Shown here: positions 19,288 through 22,961 of the stretch, one piece after another
Layout: each line of letters opens with the position of its first letter
How positions within the stretch are numbered: position 1 is the stretch's first letter
Assembly (NCBI RefSeq): GCF_000485595.1
Contig: NW_014577099.1
Span: 511,676 to 534,636 of the forward strand
DNA: 22,961 nt
Origin: Priapulus caudatus
Taxonomy: Eukaryota; Priapulida; Priapulimorpha; Priapulimorphida; Priapulidae
Direction of reading: 5' to 3'
Notes under the pieces: generated by a model
The model's input: only the letters and a program-made list of their open reading frames with translations
Told to the model about the DNA's origin: nothing
Databases searched by the model: none
Program-made: the position numbers and the translations under genes

Positions 19288-19374
19288 ACACACACACACT
19301 CACACAAAGACACACGCACGCACGCACGCACGCACGCACGAACGAACGCACGCACGCACGCACGCACGCACGTT
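19288..19374 (+). repeat. (CA)n / (CACG)n microsatellite
   Basis: CACACA changes to a long CACG tetranucleotide array with two AACG units in the middle. Confidence 0.95.
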
Positions 19375-19460
19375 CGTGGGGAAACCCATGCACACGTTCA
19401 CATTACCATAAAATCATGAGCACGCAATAGTTTATGTGCTCCTGGTAAACATACATATTT

Positions 19461-19524
19461 ATAATTATATATATATATATATACTATATATATATATACT
19501 AATATATATAATAATATATATATT
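19461..19524. repeat. (TA)n microsatellite
   Basis: Nearly pure alternating TA with a few interruptions. Confidence 0.9.
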
Positions 19525-20544
19525 CATGTAATGTGTACCGGTGTGTGTGTGTGTCTGTTCGTTGTCGTTGCGTGCGTGCGTCGCCGTGTAATATTATTAT
19601 GTTATATGCAGTATTCACGTAAAATTTTTCAAGTATATATGACTGTTCTCACAGTTGGATGATGATTAAGTGCAAGATTATGCTAGTGTAGTTAAATTCT
19701 GTATGCACTGTACTAAAGGTTGAAGTAAACAGACACGCAGGACCAACAATTAATGCACCGAAGGTAGCAGAGAATTAAATTCCCCGGCGAATTAATTGCG
19801 AGTCTCGGAAGGATGCTATCGCGCTATATCCATGCAGCAAACATCCTGTACGGAATATTTTTCTCTATTCTTTTGTAGAAGAAAAATCAATATATTTGGC
19901 CGGTTAGCGAGGCGGTGCGGTCTATTTAATCATTGCTAAACATCGTGTACTATTATTACGGTTAATGGGCGAAATAGTAAACCAAAGCGTCGTAATTGAC
20001 AAATAAAATAGGAAATGCGTGACTGGAATTATTGGCATATTAAATAATAAATCCCAAATTTGCCTCTAAAAAAGTGCTGCAGCCGTACTGCTGATATAGA
20101 GCTGTGACTTGGTCCCCTAGCTAACGGGCAGGAAAACAATCTGCCGTGTGGGCGTGTTATACAACTTTCAAGCTTACGGGTTGCTGGCGCGTGTAGCAGC
20201 TTAATTTGAACTGTGATGGATGATTACGGTAGCTGAGCTTAGTTTGATCGACACAATTTTCTTACGGTCGATAGTGTTTGATAGAAAGCTATATTTATGG
20301 CTTCCTGATGTCAGGAGTGAATAAAAACACATTTGTTTTTAAACAATTAATAAAAAAACTGGTATATTACCATATAACAAATAAACCCCAAATTTTGTTT
20401 TTTTTTATTTACTACTGAATAGATAGTCTCAGGGGCAGATTTTAATTCGGCGGTCTTTCTACTGTTAATGCAAGCCTTTTAATGCTCGGTAAAAATCGTC
20501 TCACTTAGTGTAGTATTATCAGAATTCCGCGGAACTGCAGATTA
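19525..20544. other. Gene-free AT-rich stretch
   Basis: I found no frame over 60 codons and no structured repeat of note. CAGGGGCAGATTTTAATTCGG at about 20432 resembles a transposon tip, but no partner end was found. Confidence 0.5.
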
Positions 20545-20594
20545 TATGTGTGTGTGCGTGCGTGTGTGCGTGTGCGCGTGTGCGTGCTTGTGTT

Positions 20595-20646
<52 letters not shown>

Positions 20647-20668
20647 GTGTGTTTTGTGTGTATGTGTG

Positions 20669-20701
<33 letters not shown>

Positions 20702-21010
20702 GTGTGTGTTGTGTGTGTGTGCTTGTTGTTGTTTGTGTTGTGTGCTGTGTGGTTTTGGGTGCGGCTGTGCGCGTAGTGTGTGCGCGGTTTGTTTGTGTGT
20801 GTGTGTGTGGTGTGTGGTGTGGTGTGTTGTGGCGTGTGCCTGTGCGTGCTGCGTGTCGCGTTGCGTGTGCGTGTGCGTGTAGCGTGTGCGTGTGCGTGTG
20901 CGTGTGTGCGTGTGCGTGTGCGTGTGCGTGTGCGTGGCGTTGCGCTGCGCAGCGTGGTGTGTTGTGTCTTGCGTGTGCTGCGTGCGTGCGTGCGTCGTTT
21001 GTTCGTTCGT
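20545..21010 (+). repeat. Large GT/GTGTGC compound microsatellite, about 465 bp
   Basis: GT dinucleotides grade into GTGTGC and TGCG units. All long frames here, on both strands, read as Cys-Val or His-Thr repeats and are artefacts of the repeat. Confidence 0.95.
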
Positions 21011-21413
21011 CGCGTGCGTACACTTATATAAACTCTCCCACCTTATTTGGTGCTCTCTCCTTCATGACCCGTGATCATGGTTAGTGGGGCTAGATTTCCT
21101 CAAACCTCACGTGTGTTTTCGTTCCTATACCCGAAAAGCATAGCAATAATATCATGAAAGTGAATAGTGGTAATTTTTCTTGTAACGTGCAGAATGCCTG
21201 CACGTGTCCTGCAGATGCAATAATAGAGAATCGGCGGGGAATAATGAATGTCCATTCTGTAATAACTCACGCCCTGAGGAAGATGTTGTTATTTCATATG
21301 CGTTTGTGTCGTTTCTGTTCCCGGCAGTATTGCACGTACGATTAGCGCCACCAGAGACTTGACACGATTACAGTCATGGAGTGAATAATGCAACAAATTT
21401 TGTTACTATTCAC
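21011..21413. other. Gene-free stretch
   Basis: The frame 21154-21345 has no recognised domain. Nothing else stands out. Confidence 0.5.
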
Positions 21414-21600
21414 CTGATTCAGCCAACTGCCGATCAGTAGGGTTGAAAAGCATGTATAGCAGTGATGGCTTGTAACTGAATTTACCCAATACAGTTCGTC
21501 CAGTGATGCTGTTCACATACACATCCCGTTTCCTCGTGTTATCAGATTTCACACATGCTCCCAGTTTCGTGATAATTCCTTCTATCAGTCGGTGTTCCAC
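21414..21600 (-). other. Candidate coding exon, unrecognised
   Basis: The minus strand reads about 62 codons of protein-like, low-bias sequence beginning near EHRLIEG and ending NPTDRQLAES, followed by CAG|GTGAAT, a fair splice donor. The upstream AG acceptor (AAATGAG at 21600-21606) has a poor pyrimidine tract. I recognise no family. It may be an internal exon of a minus-strand gene, an old transposon fragment, or chance. Confidence 0.18.
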
Positions 21601-22794
21601 TCATTTATAATAGACAATAATACTCAGCTGACATGTGTACACTTGCTGTAATATCTTCTTAACTCAACGTTTAGTTTTAATAAAGTAAGTTTAGTTAAAC
21701 TCGAGATTTATAGGTGTTGTACCACAGTAGAATGGCGTCCATAGGGCAGCAGACTGAATAAGCATCGAACAGAAATGGATGAATTAAAATACTCTGAGAG
21801 TTTGTGCAGACGCGAATACTTTTCATCCCTAATGCGAACCAGACGTACCACACATCCATATTTCAATCTTCAATTACAAACTTTTGCCAGATTGTTTTGG
21901 AGAATTTCCAGCACGTAGTTGGACGCTCTCTCTTCAAAACACAAAACGGCGGAAACGCTCACTATGGCGGACGCCGTTTGGACAGGATGGCAGATTTACA
22001 CGTCAAGACCAACCTCAACTATCTAGTTCTACCGGTGTAGCGCTCTACCGCCTCCGCGGCTTAGCGATCACTTCACGATGCTCTCTCTGCGCTCCACGCA
22101 GGCATATCTCCATTTTTTTTTGCGTGCACAATGCAAAATTCAATGAACTCTTATTAAGGACAAAAAATCAAAAGTAAGCGCCTTTTCCAGAGACGAAATT
22201 CAGTGCACATTGGTGGAATTTTGCGGTCTATACGAAAAAAACGGCGCCGTTATTGTTGAGCCAGGTTCAATCGTATTGCGGCTGCGTTTTATGCGAACGC
22301 CAGTAGCTTTTTTAGGCAGAGCACGCTATTATCATATGCTGTGTTATGATAGACGCTGCTCTGTTCTAAGCGATGAGGAGAAGTTTGCGCCGCCGAAAAT
22401 ATAGAGGCCGGTTGGTGCTTATATCATCACACGTAACATTGCATACAGCACCACACACAGCCCTCGTTGGCCTTCACTGGCCGTATTCACACACTATTTT
22501 GTGGCATTAATAAGCTTGATAATGATATGTCAATTTATAACATGTTTTAATGATATCCTGTGGCGCGTCCTCCGTCATGTGTGACATCCATAATAGGTTT
22601 AATTAATACGATGCAAAAAGTCTTTGTGTATTTACGAGCTTGCTCACTTGATTTAACAAAAAAACAAATAATGATTGGAAATCATTTTAAGCATTTATTA
22701 AAAACTTAGCCCATGGCTAAGTGAAGCTCAAGTTGGTTATATTAAGCATTATTTAGCGCCCGATAACGCATAGCGCGGCCTAATTTTGCCGTGT
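21601..22794. other. Gene-free stretch with a GC-richer patch
   Basis: Around 21945-22065 the sequence is CpG-richer and contains two ATGGCGG/ATGGCAG motifs. Such patches occur at animal promoters, but no following exon is convincing. The frames 21804-22040, 21884-22177 and 22210-22404 have no recognised domain. Confidence 0.35.
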
Positions 22795-22905
22795 TCTCCT
22801 CTTCCTCTTCTCCTCCTCCTCTCCGTTTTTTCTCTCTTCTGCCCTGCCTTTATTCTCTGCTGCACTTCTCTCTCCGTCTCTATCTTTTCTCTTTTTTCTA
22901 CTCCA
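22795..22905. repeat. Pyrimidine-rich CT/CCT tract
   Basis: C and T dominate one strand with CTCCT and TTCTCT units. It ends shortly before the window edge. It could be a microsatellite or a polypyrimidine stretch before an acceptor outside the window. Confidence 0.75.
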
Positions 22906-22961
22906 TGGCCTAGATACGCTTGCGCCTCTTAATCCTCAGCTTCCGTATATTACTAATGTTG

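Noticed and set aside
20505-21084. Several frames of 62-178 aa rich in Cys-Val or His-Thr
   Set aside because: All are readings of the GT/GTGTGC microsatellite on both strands.
21945-22065. Possible promoter and start codon at ATGGCGGACGCC
   Set aside because: The frame from this ATG stops after 20 codons, and no convincing donor or following exon is visible. It is kept only as a GC-richer patch.
22210-22404. 64-aa frame with fairly protein-like composition
   Set aside because: No domain, no splice context, no second copy to test conservation. Not distinguishable from chance.

Overview
The window is eukaryotic, from a repeat-rich invertebrate animal genome. I cannot name the phylum. The evidence is a clean GT splice donor after a 153-codon exon, an interstitial TTAGGG tract (the metazoan telomere hexamer), long GT/CACG microsatellites, many small inverted-repeat transposons, and no sign of operons or ribosome-binding sites. 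Nearly all short open frames look like chance or low-complexity translations.

Layout. 1-1200 holds small DNA transposons: a 219-bp hAT-type MITE with a perfect 8-bp target duplication, a tandem extra copy of its interior, and a TA-flanked foldback. 1200-3860 is AT-rich and gene-free, becoming CpG-richer just before the one convincing gene. 3945-4403 (+) is the first coding exon of a membrane-anchored FAD-dependent oxidoreductase. Its first intron opens into a dense run of four foldback structures (4438-5132), one of which carries nine telomere-like hexamers between 47-bp inverted arms and 9-bp flanking repeats. I found no later exon of this gene.

5409-9892 and 10124-14732 are two near-identical copies, in the same orientation, of a segment of about 4.5 kb. 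Copy 2 starts at the first base after a 10-N assembly gap (10114-10123). Divergence is about one substitution per 100 bases where I compared by eye, plus indels. Either this is a recent tandem duplication or two alleles were scaffolded end to end. Inside are a Harbinger-like GC-rich element, a hAT-like terminus, tiny hairpins, and one 113-aa minus-strand frame that stays open in both copies. Copy 2 also carries a private nested-palindrome MITE.

14733-22961 has no confident gene. It contains a 407-bp near-perfect palindrome with a diverged relative 0.5 kb downstream, a solo hAT terminus, a short hairpin between 11-bp direct repeats, several large microsatellites and a pyrimidine-rich tract.

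Apart from the FAD exon there is no gene network to describe. The interest lies in mobile-element architecture and in the duplication/gap question.
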